The notes under the pieces: generated by a model | Told to the model about the DNA's origin: nothing | Databases searched by the model: none | What the model saw: only the letters and a program-made list of their open reading frames with translations | Shown here: positions 1 to 12,104 of the stretch, one piece after another | Position numbering within the stretch: position 1 is the stretch's first letter | Layout: each line of letters opens with the position of its first letter | Source: Tetrahymena thermophila SB210 | Taxonomy: Eukaryota > Ciliophora > Oligohymenophorea > Hymenostomatida > Tetrahymenidae | Direction of reading: 5' to 3' | NCBI RefSeq assembly: GCF_000189635.1 | Contig: NW_002476452.1 | Location: 62,001-126,000 of the forward strand | Length of the DNA stretch: 64,000 nucleotides | Made by a program: the position numbers and the translations under genes

Positions 1-296
1 AAATACAATCAAATTTAGATGAAAAAACTAGCAATGTCTTGTAATATTTCTTATCAATAATCTTAATTAATTCATATATATATGATATCTCTGTAATCTA
101 ATAAATTTTATATCGCGTCACTGATTTCAAATTAAGCAAAAGCTTTATTATATAATTTATAATTCTTATTTTATTTATTTATATTTTTATTAGTCTCCTC
201 TCATCAAACAAAATTTGATACGCATTACTCAAATTTTATGTGAAAAAGAGATACTCTTATTTGATTATTTATCATCAACTATTCTATTTGATCGTT

Positions 297-626
297 TCAC
301 TTGCTTTTCATATCAAGGAAGTTCCCATGCAATTAACCTTTTAATTTATCCATCCACAACATAAAATCACCAAATAAAAATTTAAAAAATAGTTCTAACT
401 TCACACAAATTTATATTTTTACACCATTAATCGATTTAAAAATAATAAAAAAACATTATAATTCCTCAAAACCCTATTTCATTTATTAATTTTAAGTATA
501 TTTTTACTACTTTTATTGAAGATTTAGTGATGTAAGCAAAATAATATTTACTTTCACATCAGTTAGTGCGTTTTAAATGTTTTACTCGCTCAAAAAAGAG
601 GAGCAGTTAATTTTTTAAATACGCAT
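297..626 (-). CDS. Weak ORF, 109 aa, unknown
   Basis: Read with the ciliate code this strand stays open from an ATG (626) to TGA (297-299), 110 codons. An in-frame TGA lies just upstream at 645-647. The C-terminal part (LWMDKLKGQLHGNFLDMKSK) looks like protein, the middle is low-complexity. A competing plus-strand frame is also open over roughly 430-690, so strand is not certain. No domain is recognised. It could be the last exon of a gene whose other exons I cannot place. Confidence 0.3.
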
Positions 627-1520
627 TTGATAGTAAAAGTATGATCAGAAAAAATATGAATCTTATTATCCGCAAATCAAAAATGTTAAGTTGAGAATTA
701 TTGCTTTAACATTTTATCTCTGATAGACGTGAGTAAACAAAGAAAAATATTATTTATGTATGTATGTCTATTTATCAAATTTAAATAAAAGAATATAGAA
801 CCCGAAGAAAATAGTATTATTAGTTATCAATTTAAACAAAAAATCAATGATCGGATTTATTTAAAATGTAAACGGCCTGTTTTTCAAATAAAAAAATTTT
901 TGAAATCAGTTCAAATAGTTTTTGTCTGTTTTCACTGCTATATATAAAAAATGGGATAAATATTATATTCCAAATCATTGTATTTAAGTTTAGATTCTTG
1001 TGTCTTGTCCTAAGATATTTATTCTTTTAATTAAAATCAGTATTTAGAAATATCAAATATTATTAAGCCTTGAAGCGAATTTCGTCTCATTGTAGCAACT
1101 TTAGTGCGTATTATCTTTCAAATTGATTAATTTATTTATTATAAAATTGATAAAATTAAGCTTTACAATTTAATTTTGTTAGTAAGCATTTACGCAATTT
1201 TGAAAAAGAAAAAAATAATAACAATAAATTAATTATATTTCAAGTAAAATAAGCATCTAAGCAACGAAGCAAGCAAAGGTGAGGGACCATCTATGAATTA
1301 AATTTTCTACAAAAAAATTAAAAACTGTATTTTTGATCCATTAATGGAGATACAAAAGTTACTTGTTTGCTAACTTACATATTTAAAAATTAAAAATTAA
1401 TTTTTCTATTAAATTCACTAAAGGGAGAAATTTTTTATAATACATTTACAGATACACTCATCATTTTTTACTTAATCAAATTAATAACTAACTACATGCA
1501 TATGTATACATCTACATTTA
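627..1520. other. No supported gene
   Basis: AT-rich sequence with a few less AT-rich patches (about 1060-1110 and 1255-1300). Short open frames exist on both strands but none is long or protein-like enough to call. Confidence 0.5.
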
Positions 1521-3291
1521 TCAAAATAGAGTTATAATAAACTTTAAAATCCCATACCAAAATTTATTAATTTTGTCGAAAGCAATTACAAATATATTTG
1601 TTTACTTCTCTATCTAGACAAAATTATGCTTCTAGTCCATAACTTTTTTAAATGATTTATATTCTAATGGGAATTCCTCTTCTAATGAGTGTTCTTCAAT
1701 TTAATTTACGAATTCTAATGTTTGCTCCAAAATATTTGCATTATGACTAAAATTTTCTTCCAAAATTTCCTCAAATGTCTGAATTTTGATGACATAAAGT
1801 CTTGTGTTCTAATCAAAAGCTGATACTATTTTGAAAAGACTGTATTAATGTTAAGAGTCTGGAATATGAAGTTCTTCGTTCTTATCTTAGTTATGTCTCT
1901 TAAATTTTGTTTGTGCTCCCCTTATTTGAGCCCCTATTTAGTCTTGTAAAATGACAGACATGTAAGCTGTAATTTACTTCACCTAAATCACACTTGCATA
2001 AGTAAATTTTTTTTAATTGTTCACTTCTAAGTTATTCTGCTACTCTGATAGTGTAAGAATATCCTCATAAGAATAAGCCCTGTATTTTACAATTTTATAA
2101 TTTTAATATCAAACTTAATTTAAAATTGCTAAATCAGTTTGGAAGCAATTTTTATTATTCTTAGCAATGAGTTTTGAAAACAAAAATTTTGCCTCTCTGT
2201 ATTGAAAAAATTTCAAATAAAACTTAAAATATTTTATTTAAGTTAATAAGGATAAATCTTTAAATAAACTGTTTTCGGAAAAAATAATACTATAAATTAA
2301 AGCTTTAGGAAGGATCTTCTAATCCAAAGAGAGCATCGAAAATAGTCTATGCACAAATTACATATCCTTGATGGGCATAAGTGACCATCGGCTTAAAGGA
2401 AGTTATCAAACCGAAACTGTGAATAGCACAGTGTTAATTATTTATTTTCATTATGTTGTTAGGTAAACCGAGAAGGAGTGCTTTTTAGGATTTCTTTATT
2501 GCTTGCTATAAAGGATTTAGTTAAGAAAGATCTTCTTATGCCTTAGCTTCAGCATAGTCAAAATGAAAATCCTCTGTAATTGGCAGAAAGAAATAATCAA
2601 ATTAATCATCATTGTATTATAAATATAAGATGCAATCTCCATTATCTTTTTTTTGTTAAAATATTGACAATACCTGCTTTTCAGTAGCTAGAAGTTATTA
2701 TATTTATGGATGTAATTCTACATAATTTGGCATAAAAAATAATTGCCTTAGTTTGTATTCAACACTTTTATTTTCAAAGAAAATAAGTGCTTTTGATAGT
2801 TATATTTGATCATGAAAAACATTTAAGTTAAACATTTATACTTCATTTTCATCTTCATAAAAATCTTGAAACACAGGCATACTATCTAACACTTTTATAT
2901 TAAATACTGCATTTACTTTTACATTGTTTTTATTATTTCCTCTTCGTTTAAAACATTATTTGCTATCTTAATTTTTTCTTTCATTATTTTAAAAATATAA
3001 CTAAGAGCTTTTCTGAACCTCTTCAAAATAGAAATAATGCTTTTAAGCTAGGTTTTCAATTTTAGTTTGAGAAAAACTAAATTTGTAATGCACACAGCTG
3101 TCGCTTTCTACCTCAGCATCGACAATTCCTTCTTGTGATAAGACTACTTTTTTAATTTATTAGCATTATGATTTTTGGCTTCCTTCTTCGCACATCATTT
3201 TTAAATTATCATCATGATTGTCTACTAATTTTGCAGCAAAAAGCTTTAGCAAAACAAATAAACAATTATAAAAAATAAGTTTTTTCTTCAT
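1521..3291 (-). CDS. Secreted or lumenal protein, unknown, ~550 aa, multi-exon
   Basis: The gene starts at ATG 3291 with a typical signal peptide: MKKKL, a hydrophobic core and a small-residue end (LFAA) at residues 1-20. Exon 1 (2270-3291, 340 codons, phase 2 end) is TGA-free and hydrophilic, with several Cys. Exon 2 is probably 2115-2196 (EAKFLFSKLIAKNN...). The last exon is 1521-2079, 186 codons, ending in TGA 1521-1523. Exon 1 to exon 2 keeps phase, but exon 2 as drawn ends in phase 0 while exon 3 must be entered in phase 2, so one junction near 2080-2115 is wrong or the gene is damaged there. I recognise no domain; there is no clear internal membrane segment. The opposite strand also shows a long open frame over 2460-3428, but its composition mirrors this gene and it lacks a signal or start. 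Confidence 0.7.
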
Positions 3292-3756
3292 TTTATGTTT
3301 GCAGAAAAAATAAAGTTTAAATTTTTAGGATGGCTTTAAAAATTTTGCCTGATTTTAGAATTCGGATCTATAAAAAAATCTTTAAATTTGTTGGAGTTGA
3401 CAAATCAAAGATACAAGAAGAAATCTGAAATATAAATATTCAAATCAAATTAATAAACTTTTTTAAAAGCTTTTCTTTTAATGAAATATTATTAATCTGA
3501 TTGAAAAACAAACAATTTAAGTAAATAAAAAGAAAGAAAGAAAGAAAGATATGTAATTAATCATATATTTTATATTTAAATTTCTTTGCTTTTCAATTTT
3601 CAATAGCCACTTGAAAATTTACAAAAAATCTTTAAAACCTTTTTAAATATAAATTTGAAAAATCTTTGTTTATTTATTTATTTTGCAAATAAAATTATTT
3701 ATAAAAATAAAAAAATTAATTTAAATAAAGAGATTTCCATTGAATTAAACGATATT
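3292..3756. other. Intergenic, nothing recognised
   Basis: AT-rich spacer between the start of the secreted-protein gene and the tRNA gene. It includes a (GAAA)n microsatellite at about 3529-3549. No open frame of note. Confidence 0.5.
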
Positions 3757-3762
3757 AAAAAA
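3757..3762 (-). terminator. RNA polymerase III T-run
   Basis: Six T residues on the minus strand, three bases beyond the tRNA-Trp discriminator base, which is the usual pol III termination signal. Confidence 0.7.
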
Positions 3763-3764
3763 TT

Positions 3765-3837
3765 TGAAGACTACGTGACTCGAACACGCAACCGTTGGAT
3801 TTGGAGTCCAACGCTCTACCACTTGAGCTAAGTCTCC
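3765..3837 (-). tRNA. tRNA-Trp (anticodon CCA)
   Basis: A complete cloverleaf folds on the minus strand. The acceptor stem GGAGACT/AGTCTTC pairs with one G-U. The D arm has GCTC/GAGC, the anticodon stem is TTGGA/TCCAA with loop CTCCAAA (anticodon CCA), and the T arm carries GTTCGAGTC. The discriminator is A; length is 73 nt, with no intron and no encoded CCA. Anticodon CCA reads only UGG, so this gene gives no sign of UGA being read as Trp, consistent with UGA as the stop codon in all gene models here. Confidence 0.95.
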
Positions 3838-4354
3838 TTGGATGTTATATTTTAATTTCTACTTCAGAGTGAAATATGAAAATGCTCATTTGGATAAATT
3901 AAAAAATATTCCGAATTCTTTATTTAGTTCACCATTATTCTTAATGATAATGAGGCAAAATATCATTTTTATAAAATTTTATTAAACATTTATAGCATAA
4001 CAATGGTATAAATTAAATTGTATTCTTTATGTTCGTTTCTTTGATGACTTTTTAACAAAACTAACTTAAATGGTTAAATTTCTTAATAAAATATAATATT
4101 GTAAATAAATAGCAGTTATTTATTTATTCAAGTTTAGAAATAAATTCCCCAAAAATTTATTAATAAAAATGAATTATAAAAAAATTGTATTTACTGGTTA
4201 AAAATTATTTTTGTTGTAAATAGGTTAACTTACAGATTGACTTTTTTTACATGCTTTACACTCAGAATTGCACCTAATTAATCTCTTAATCTTTCAATTG
4301 CTCCTACCGGTAAGATTCAAAATTAAAAAAGATTTATTTAATTAAATTGAATTA

Positions 4355-4731
4355 TCATTTGTAAAATATTGAATAAATCTGACCAAAATGCTTTCCATCG
4401 GGAACAAAGTTGGTCAAATGAAGCCATTTTTCATCTTTTACGAACGTCATCGAAAAAAAATTTTTATTTTTCAACAAAACAAGCATAAAACTTTCAGATC
4501 TAATCTAATTATGTGAAATAGTATTGAAAAAGCAAGCTAATATCTGCTTTTGTCTAATAGAAAACATCAACTGTTTCAGAGCCACACCATTATGAGTCTT
4601 CAAGCCTACGTATTTGATATAGTTTTAAGTTACTTACTGAGTTAATTATCAATCTCTGAGATAAAAGAACGCAGTTTACTTTGTAGAAAACATTTTTTCA
4701 AATTTTAGCTTGAAATAATTTTCGTTTTCAT
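4355..4731 (-). CDS. Small two-exon gene, 114 aa, unknown
   Basis: Exon 1 runs 4731-4638 (31 codons plus 1 nt), then a 33-nt intron beginning GTAAGT and ending GTAG, then exon 2 at 4605-4355 ending in TGA. Frame and phase agree across the junction. Exon 2 contains a distinctly protein-like stretch (KWLHLTNFVPDGKHFGQ) in a patch that is clearly less AT-rich than its surroundings. Further protein-like sequence follows the stop (about 4260-4310), so the true 3' end may be one exon further. The start lies only 180 bp from the start of the divergent LRR gene, suggesting a shared promoter region. Function unknown. Confidence 0.6.
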
Positions 4732-4910
4732 GATAGAAACCACATTAGAATAAAAATTATTTTATTTTAAATGCTAAGATACTGATTTTTGATTATATAA
4801 TTTATTTATTATCAAATAAAATTGTATTGAAATAAGATTTACAGTCTAGAAATTAATTAATTAAAAAATAAGTAGAAGATACACACAACAACCAAAAAAA
4901 AGCAGATAAA

Positions 4911-5912
4911 ATGGATATGAATATTCACACTCTTAAGCAATTAAAGGAAGCAAATAAAGATCAAGTACACGAGTTCTCCTTTAACAGAAAAGATAAAGAT
5001 GTAGGTGATGTCGAAACTGCTGAACTTTGTGAAGAAATCTCGAAATGCAGCAAGCTTCACACACTGACTCTCAATCTCTCAAGCAACAACCTCTATGGAG
5101 ATGGTGGTAAATCTATTGGTTCATTATTAGCTAAATGTGATTCCCTTAAAATACTTGACCTGGAACTATCTAAAAACAGTCTCGAAGTTGACGGAGTTGC
5201 TGGCTTAATCGATGGACTGAGCCGTTCTAATTCATTAGAAGTCTTAATGCTCAACGTAGCTGAGAACATGCTTAAGGATGAAGACTTTGAAAGCATTGGC
5301 CAAAAAATAGCTTATTTCAGAAACTTAAAAGGACTCGCTCTTGTTCTCACTGAAAATAAGATGGAAAATAATGGATTAAAAAAATTAGTAGATGGTATTG
5401 CTCAATGCCACTAGCTCACTTTATTAGACTTGCATTTGCACCACTATCCTCTTAGCTCATTGGGTGGTTTCGTTATTGGAGAAGCCTTACAAAGTTTGCA
5501 CAGCCTCCAAAGTCTATCTCTTCATCTTGAGAACAACAACCTTAAAGACGAAGGAATCACTAAACTCTCTATTGGAATTAGCAAGCTCAGTGCACTCAAA
5601 AAGCTTACCCTTGACTTAAAGTAAAACAACATTCATGATGATGGTATTTTGGCATTGATCTAGGCAATATCTAACCTTACTAACCTTGAAATCCTCAAAG
5701 TAAATGTTAAACAAAATGGCTTGCACTAAAAGTCTGTTACTGCATTAAGCTAACTATCAAAGTTAGGCCATCTTTAAATTCTCAGCTTCAACTTTGGAGA
5801 CATAGACACAAACATGAAAGATGAAGAACTTATAAAGCAAGAATTAAGTAAATTAGCTTTTGTAAAGTAGCTAAATATTAATCATACTGATGATGAAATC
5901 CAATATTTCTGA
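4911..5912 (+). CDS. Intronless leucine-rich-repeat protein, 333 aa
   Basis: One uninterrupted frame from ATG 4911 to TGA 5910-5912, with in-frame TAA/TAG read as Gln (first at 5412). After about 35 residues the protein is built from repeats of about 28-32 residues of the ribonuclease-inhibitor type: a strand such as LHTLTLNLS, an Asn, a small loop (NNLYGDGG), then a helix (IGSLLAKCDSL). At least seven repeats are visible. This repeat class normally forms a curved protein-binding scaffold; the ligand is unknown. No signal peptide or membrane segment. Codon use is less AT-biased than in most other genes here, which hints at good expression. Unlike the LRR genes near 28-31 kb and at the right edge it has no introns. 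The ATG has an A-rich ciliate-like context (ATAAAATGG). Confidence 0.9.
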
Positions 5913-7349
5913 TCATCATGCATGAATGCATCCATCCATAAATAAATAAATAAACTAATAAATTCAAAAACACACACACATACATATATATTTTTAATAA
6001 ATATTTTAAGCACATACTTTTATTTTTTAAAGTAAAATTATTTGTTTTTTTGTTAGTATTCATAAAATAAATTTATCATTTATCCTTAGCAAAACTATTT
6101 CAATTAATAATGAATTTTTTATTAAATATTGCATATATTTACTATTAAATTAAATTTCCTAGAAAAAATTTTTTGTTAGTGAGTCACTTATTCATTTATT
6201 CATGTGGGAATATTATACAAATATTTGTTTATTTCAAAAAAATTGCAAAATTAGTTAGAATATTTTACTATCTAATTCATTCTTAAAAGATTCAATAGTT
6301 AATGTTTTAAAAAAAAATACCTCAAAAAGAAAATACTACTCTAAAATTCTTAAATAGATTTTAGATTTCTCTCTAAAATTTAAAATAATAATTATATGAA
6401 ATTATAAACTGCAAATAAATAAAACGTTTTATAAGTTTTAACCAATCAGTAAAAAATACATTATTTTTTATTATTTGTATTTAATTAATTAAACAAAATT
6501 CAAAATTTTTTTGATTTTAGAAGAATTGCCTTTAGATTACTTTGAAGTAAGATATATACTCTTTATTTTCACTTAAACAGTAATTAAGAAATAATATTCT
6601 TTTAATTATGCTTAAGTAGTAGGATTTATATGCAGTGTTAAATAGATTGCTCCAAATTTAAAGAAAACATAGATTTTTCTAAGAAAACTTTTTGATTATA
6701 AAGCAAAAAATAAAAATATTAAGATAATTAACATATTTTTTTTATTTATATAGATCATCTTTTAGTTTACTCTAAAAAGATTAAATACTTTATTTATATT
6801 TTATCCAACAGAATTCACATATAAATATTATCATTTAAATTCATTTTAATAAACATAAATAATATATTAAAGTTATGAGATTGCTTCTAATAAATAAAAC
6901 ACCTAAATTTTTTAATAAGCATTTCAAATATTAGTTTGTTATTTACAAAACTAGTAAAATCAATTCCGAAAAACAAAAAATATTTAAAGATATCTTTTTA
7001 ATTTGTTTAATTTTATTAGAATTTATTTTAGCTTCTATTTTTAATAAACCAAATATACTTTTATTATCTTATTGAAACAAAGAAAATAAATATATAAAAA
7101 TGAGTAACTTGATATAATAAATAATTTTTGATAAAGTTAAAATCTTATATTTTTTGAATAATGCTACTTTAATCTGATAAAATAAATAATACTTAGTAAG
7201 ATAGATATAAAATATATATATAAATAAATAAAAAGAAACTTAATATTTACAAAATATTTAAAATTATTGCAGTTTAGTTCATATTTGTTTTATAACTTAT
7301 CGATTGCTATTTTTTCTTTTCGATATTATAAATTATGTTTTAATTTTCT
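5913..7349. other. Intergenic, no supported gene
   Basis: Very AT-rich 1.4 kb between two converging genes. It contains simple repeats such as (TAAA)n and (CA)n/(TA)n near 5940-5990. A minus-strand frame open over about 6830-7445 is almost all Phe, Ile, Leu, Lys and Asn and looks like random AT-rich sequence. Confidence 0.5.
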
Positions 7350-9608
7350 TCATTTTCTAAATTTTTTAATTTTAACATTTTTAAAAAGGAACCCTTTAGT
7401 TTGCTAGCTAAATAGCTAATTGTATTTTTATTATCTATCCTCATTTTGAATAAAAACTTTCAGAATTTGTCATGTTTCCATATCTTTTTTTAATAAATCA
7501 TTTTTAAAAATAAGAAAACAATTTAAAACAATGTAAAAAAAGTTATTAATTAACTTCAATAAATAATATAAATGATTGTTTAATTTATTTAAAAATACTT
7601 CTAAATAAAGAAAACTATTTTTGTATTTTGATTATTAAAGCAAGCAAATAAATTTAATATTAATTTTATTGTATAAAAAATACTAAAAATAGTTTTATTG
7701 TTTATTCAATTACTTGTCTTTTTACTGAGCAATCAAATAGACCTCTTTATTCCTCAAAGCAAGCCTTTCTTATATATTCTGTAACTCACAAACTTTCTTT
7801 TGCAGGTACTCGTCTTTTTCTTTGATTATATCATTCAATTACTGTATTCTACTTTTGTTTTCTAACTACAGCTTCCTATTTTCCATAGTCAGTAAATTCA
7901 ATTTATTTCTAAAATCTAAAACTTTGCTTTCATTTTCTTGCCTCTCCTTTCTTAAAGCCTCTCTGCTAGATTTATCCATTTCTCTCAGTTTCTCACTATA
8001 CTCAAATATGGTTTTTTCTATATCCTTGGCATTTTTTGCTCCCAAGGCTTTTATCTTGTGTTCAAGGATGAATACAGAAACTAACCTTTCCTCCATAGAT
8101 TCTAACTAGCTACTTTTATTTTTGAGTTCTTATTTTAATATTTCAACATCTTCCTCTTTTTATCTAAGATCATTAATTGCAAATTAAAAATCCTACTTTA
8201 AGTTCTATTTTTACAAAAAATTTTTAAATTTTTTAAAATTTAATTGAAAATTTTTTAACTAATTTTGCTTATTTTTTTCTTTAAAATTTATTTTTATAAA
8301 TAACAAATAAAACAAAAACTTTAAATAAACATGTTTTTTTTAAACTGAACTTTATTTCTTATAATTTTTTGCACAATAAATTTCTATTTTAGAATTATTC
8401 CTGCCTTATTAGTTTTGCTAAATATTTATTTATTTAACCTAAAATATTATTTGAATTTTTTAATTCTTAGCTTGTTTATTAAGTTTTACTTTCTGTTTAC
8501 TTAATAATTTTTATTTTTTTTATCCTAAGATTTTAATTTATTGGTTTATTTATTTATTTAAGAGGATGTAAATTAATAGAATTATCAGCAATAGCAGAAG
8601 GTTTTTTAATAATAAATAAATGGTAAGAAATATTAGAAGAAATTTATTTACTTCCATTTCTTTCTAGGCATAATTAGCAAGTAAATCAGATTGAATTTCA
8701 CTGTTTTTTAGCTTTTCTTAATACAAATTGATTGATAGCTTTAGTTACTGGTTTTCCTAAATAAGTTAAAAATAAAATAATATTTAAGGGTTTTTGTAAA
8801 AAATAAAAATAAAAATTAAACTGTCCGTTTTACTCTTGTTAAAGCTCTTATTTCACCTTCTTATTTTTAAAGAAGTAAAACATAATCTCTATTTTAGCTA
8901 TTATTATCTTTCACTTCTTGTTGCCCTTTTTTTGCAACATATAAAGAATCTTCAAGCTCAATGTAAAATCTTGTAATCACATTAAAAATTAATTCTATTA
9001 ATTAGAATATGTCTTTAGGTTCTTTTTTAGAAGGATCTATATCCCATATTGAATCTAAATATTCCTTTACTTCGTCAGATCCCTTTAGTGTTAAAAATGT
9101 AATTAAAGCTTACAAACTAATCAAAAAATGAGCTTTTTATACGAAAGAAAGAATAATCTTCAAATAAAATGTTAATTTCACAATATTTTATTCTTAACAA
9201 TAATTATTAAAAATATTTGAATTATTTTACGAATCCTCTCAGCATTTGGTTCAAATTTTAAAACGTTTTTCGTGTTAATTTGCACAAATCTTCATAATTC
9301 TCTTCTAACGCTATAAAGTCGTTTATATCAAACTTCTTTTCTTTTCTCATTTGTTATTACATTAAAGGAGATGGTGATAAATTCTAGTGGTGATCTTTGT
9401 TTTAAGGAGTGTTTGATACTGATTTTTTATGATAATCGCCGTAAGTACTTCTTCTTGAATTTCTTGTAGAGAGTTAAGTAGACATTTCTGCCATTTTAGA
9501 TGTTTCTAATGTTAAACCCTAAAGTGCAGCAGCATCTTTGTGGTGGTTTGGAGGATTCTTAGCAAATTGCTTCACTACAGCCTATAAGTAAGATGATTTT
9601 CTTTACAT
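7350..9608 (-). CDS. Coiled-coil protein, multi-exon, 3' end uncertain
   Basis: ATG at 9608. Exon 1 is 9608-9231 (126 codons, Ser/Asn/Gln-rich start). Exon 2 is 9157-8834 (108 codons). Exon 3 is 8756-8652 (35 codons). All three join in phase 0 with GTA..AG introns. An exon with heptad-like sequence probably follows within about 8490-8250. A long coiled-coil exon then runs from about 8204 (or further upstream) to about 7690, rich in Glu/Lys/Gln/Leu (for example RKERQENESKVLDFRNKL). The C-terminus may lie in protein-like sequence down to TGA 7350-7352. Exon 2 has a hydrophobic helical part (around LQALITFLTLK) and acidic helices; the rest is extended coiled coil, as in cytoskeletal or scaffold proteins. 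No catalytic domain recognised. The first three exons are well supported, the later splicing is not. Confidence 0.7.
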
Positions 9609-10913
9609 CTTTAAACCAAAGAAATATACAATAATAAAAAAATAGGGGAAGTAGCAGTAGTGCTTTTCTTAATGTTATGCTTATTACTTGAGATTGCGAT
9701 TTTATTTATCTATATGGATAGTATTAATATATATTTATTAATTAATTATTCAGTAAGTAAGAAACAGCTTTTTTAAGCTGCTTATTATAAATATAAATAA
9801 AGTCAGCTAATTATCTGAAAAAAATATTCAACAAACTTCATCTATCTGCTATTTTAATTATATTATGAGATAACTAAAAAACACAAAAATTCTTAAAGCA
9901 TAAATAATAATTTTAAACCTTGGATTACATAATTACCTTTGCTTTAGTTGAGACTACTTTATCTTATTTTCTAAGATAATTGTAAGTTGTATATACAATT
10001 CTTAATTAAATATTTTGCAATTATAACTAATTTATTTGTTTGTAATCAGTATCGCTTCATTATAATGATTTTTATTAATTAATTTTCCTTTTTTGATAAA
10101 AAACTACAATTTTTTTTTTCTTTTTGTATTATTTTCAGTATTTTATTATCTTTTTTATAAAAATACTGTAAATTTTTAAAAGTAAAAATCTTATTTACAA
10201 AATCTAAAATCCTTTTTTTCAGTATTTAGCTTAAACATTATTCAGAAACACTAATTAATAATAAATTATATTTAAAAAAAAACTAAATAACCATTTTAAT
10301 TTAATAATTGTTTATTGCATAAAAATTTTAAATAAACATGATATATATCTCAATTATTCATAACCAGCCATTATTCTTTTTATAACTAAAAAAATAATTA
10401 TATTTATTTGTCTATTCATTCACATTTACATAATACTTTTATAAAAAACTTTATTTTACTTTTTACTGGATGATTTTTTTATTAAGAATCAATCAAGGAT
10501 TTATTTTAGGTATTTTGATAAATTAATTCAGCTGAATAAATATTTTTTTTACCTCAATTAATTATTTATTTTGAAGGCTATAGCTTATTTATATATCATT
10601 CATTATTTTGTAGAAAATTCCACCTAATATAAAATTTTTTGATTTAAAAATAGCATTCATTGTAATATTTTAATGATTATTTATATTTAAATTTGGGATA
10701 TTGAGAATTTGCTTTTTTATTTTAATTTTTAATAGATCTTTTAAAAAAAATACTTATAACAACAATAAATAGTTAAAGTAGTGTTACATGTGTAAATACC
10801 TTTTATAAATTAATGTTGAATTAATTGTAACTAGTTTTCAATCGAATAATATTTATTCATAATACAAAAAATTAAACTATTATTTTAATAAATATTTTTT
10901 AAAAATTATTTGT
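9609..10913. other. Intergenic, no supported gene
   Basis: AT-rich 1.3 kb. A perfect short inverted repeat (CAGCTT-TTTT-AAGCTG) sits at 9765-9780. Nothing else recognised. Confidence 0.5.
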
Positions 10914-12104
10914 TCATTTCTCAAGCATGAAGGAGGGCATCTTAGACTTGAAAGAAGTAGAGACTTTAATTGTGTCAGGAGATATTTATCCCTTTACGAA
11001 AAGTGTAGGCTGGTCTGATTTTTGTTCTCCAAAATATTCTCCAGCATTGATTAGGTAGAGATTTTGTTTAAAAGACTATTCAACGGTCAGTTCAATAGAA
11101 TCACCTTCAATATAGCTGTCTTTAACTATACTGTAAATATGAGCTTTAACTTGTCCTTTATGTGTTTTTATAACAGCTTGCTAATTTGATAAGGTATCAA
11201 TTTAGATATTTCCTTCTTGAGCTGTAATTTTTGCAGTTCCATGGGAAGCTCCTAGTAATATGTTGCCCTTGTTAGAATTTATAGTAATATGTGGAGTTGA
11301 TTCTACCATGTTTGTAATTTTATTTTTTAATTATATAAAATTGAATGGATTCTCTTCACAAAATATATTCTATGGTCTCCTCTCAGGATTAGTATAAAGA
11401 GAGCTAATTGAAATATCTCCCTTTTACTTTAAATTTATTGTGGCATATCCTGATATAGCACATTTCTTCATGCGAATGTCCTTGTCAGAATTTACTTAAG
11501 CTCTAAAGCTTTCCAAATATGTATCTACATGAATATCGCTTGCTTTAATTTCACATATTTCTGTTTTTACTTTTTTAGCTTTAAAAGAAAATGGGGTTAT
11601 AGCTCTAACGTCTCCATATATTTTTGAAGAAACTGCTTGTGTATTTTCATGAATAATAGGTCCATTGACTTCTATATCATATGAATAATACTCTGGGATT
11701 CTCGCATAAACTTTAAAAAGCTCATTCTCAATTTTATTTGCATCGTAAGTCTCATCAGAAAAGAAGGCCTCTCTGCCTCCATCGCTTTTTTCTTGTATCA
11801 AATAAGCAGGAGGTCCTAAATTTGTTTGGCTATTCTATCTAAAAACATTTACTTCAGAGTAATCTTCCCATAGGGTGTGTAAAATTAGATTATAATTAGA
11901 TTTATTCAATCTCATTATTAGCTTTCCACCTTAACCAAATCCATATTTGAAATCAAAATATGGCGAATAATTTCCCCTTTCAGATTCAGGTAAAGGGTTT
12001 TCTGCACTTGTCCACAAATTACCATTTGAGAAACTACATTTTTGCTTGTACTAAAGTCCTTATAAACCTTTTAAAAAGCTCCTTAATTTATTATTAATCT
12101 ACAT
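10914..12104 (-). CDS. FAM185A-like DUF4097 beta-repeat protein, 396 aa
   Basis: One exon from ATG 12104 to TGA 10914-10916, with several TAA/TAG Gln codons. The first 25-30 residues are basic and lack acidic residues (NNKLRSFLKGLQGLQYKQK), consistent with a mitochondrial presequence. The C-terminal two thirds is a series of short beta repeats with the pattern Gly-Asp/Asn-Ile/Val-x-Ile (KGDISISS, KGNILLGA, EGNIQIDT, KGQVKAH). This is the signature of DUF4097 putative adhesin-like domains and of animal FAM185A, which has a similar length. The family has no established biochemical role, so the call is structural. It converges with the coiled-coil gene only distantly and stands alone. Family assignment is from remembered repeat patterns, not a search. 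Confidence 0.8.

Noticed and set aside
430-690. Plus-strand frame with basic, protein-like sequence
   Set aside because: Competes with the minus-strand ORF 297-626; no good start or splice sites, so neither strand can be favoured strongly.
2460-3428. Long TGA-free plus-strand frame
   Set aside because: Antisense of the secreted-protein gene; the minus-strand reading has a signal peptide and far better composition.
7822-8109. 95-aa plus-strand ORF
   Set aside because: Shadow of the coiled-coil exon on the minus strand (Ser/Phe/Leu-rich mirror of Glu/Lys-rich coding).
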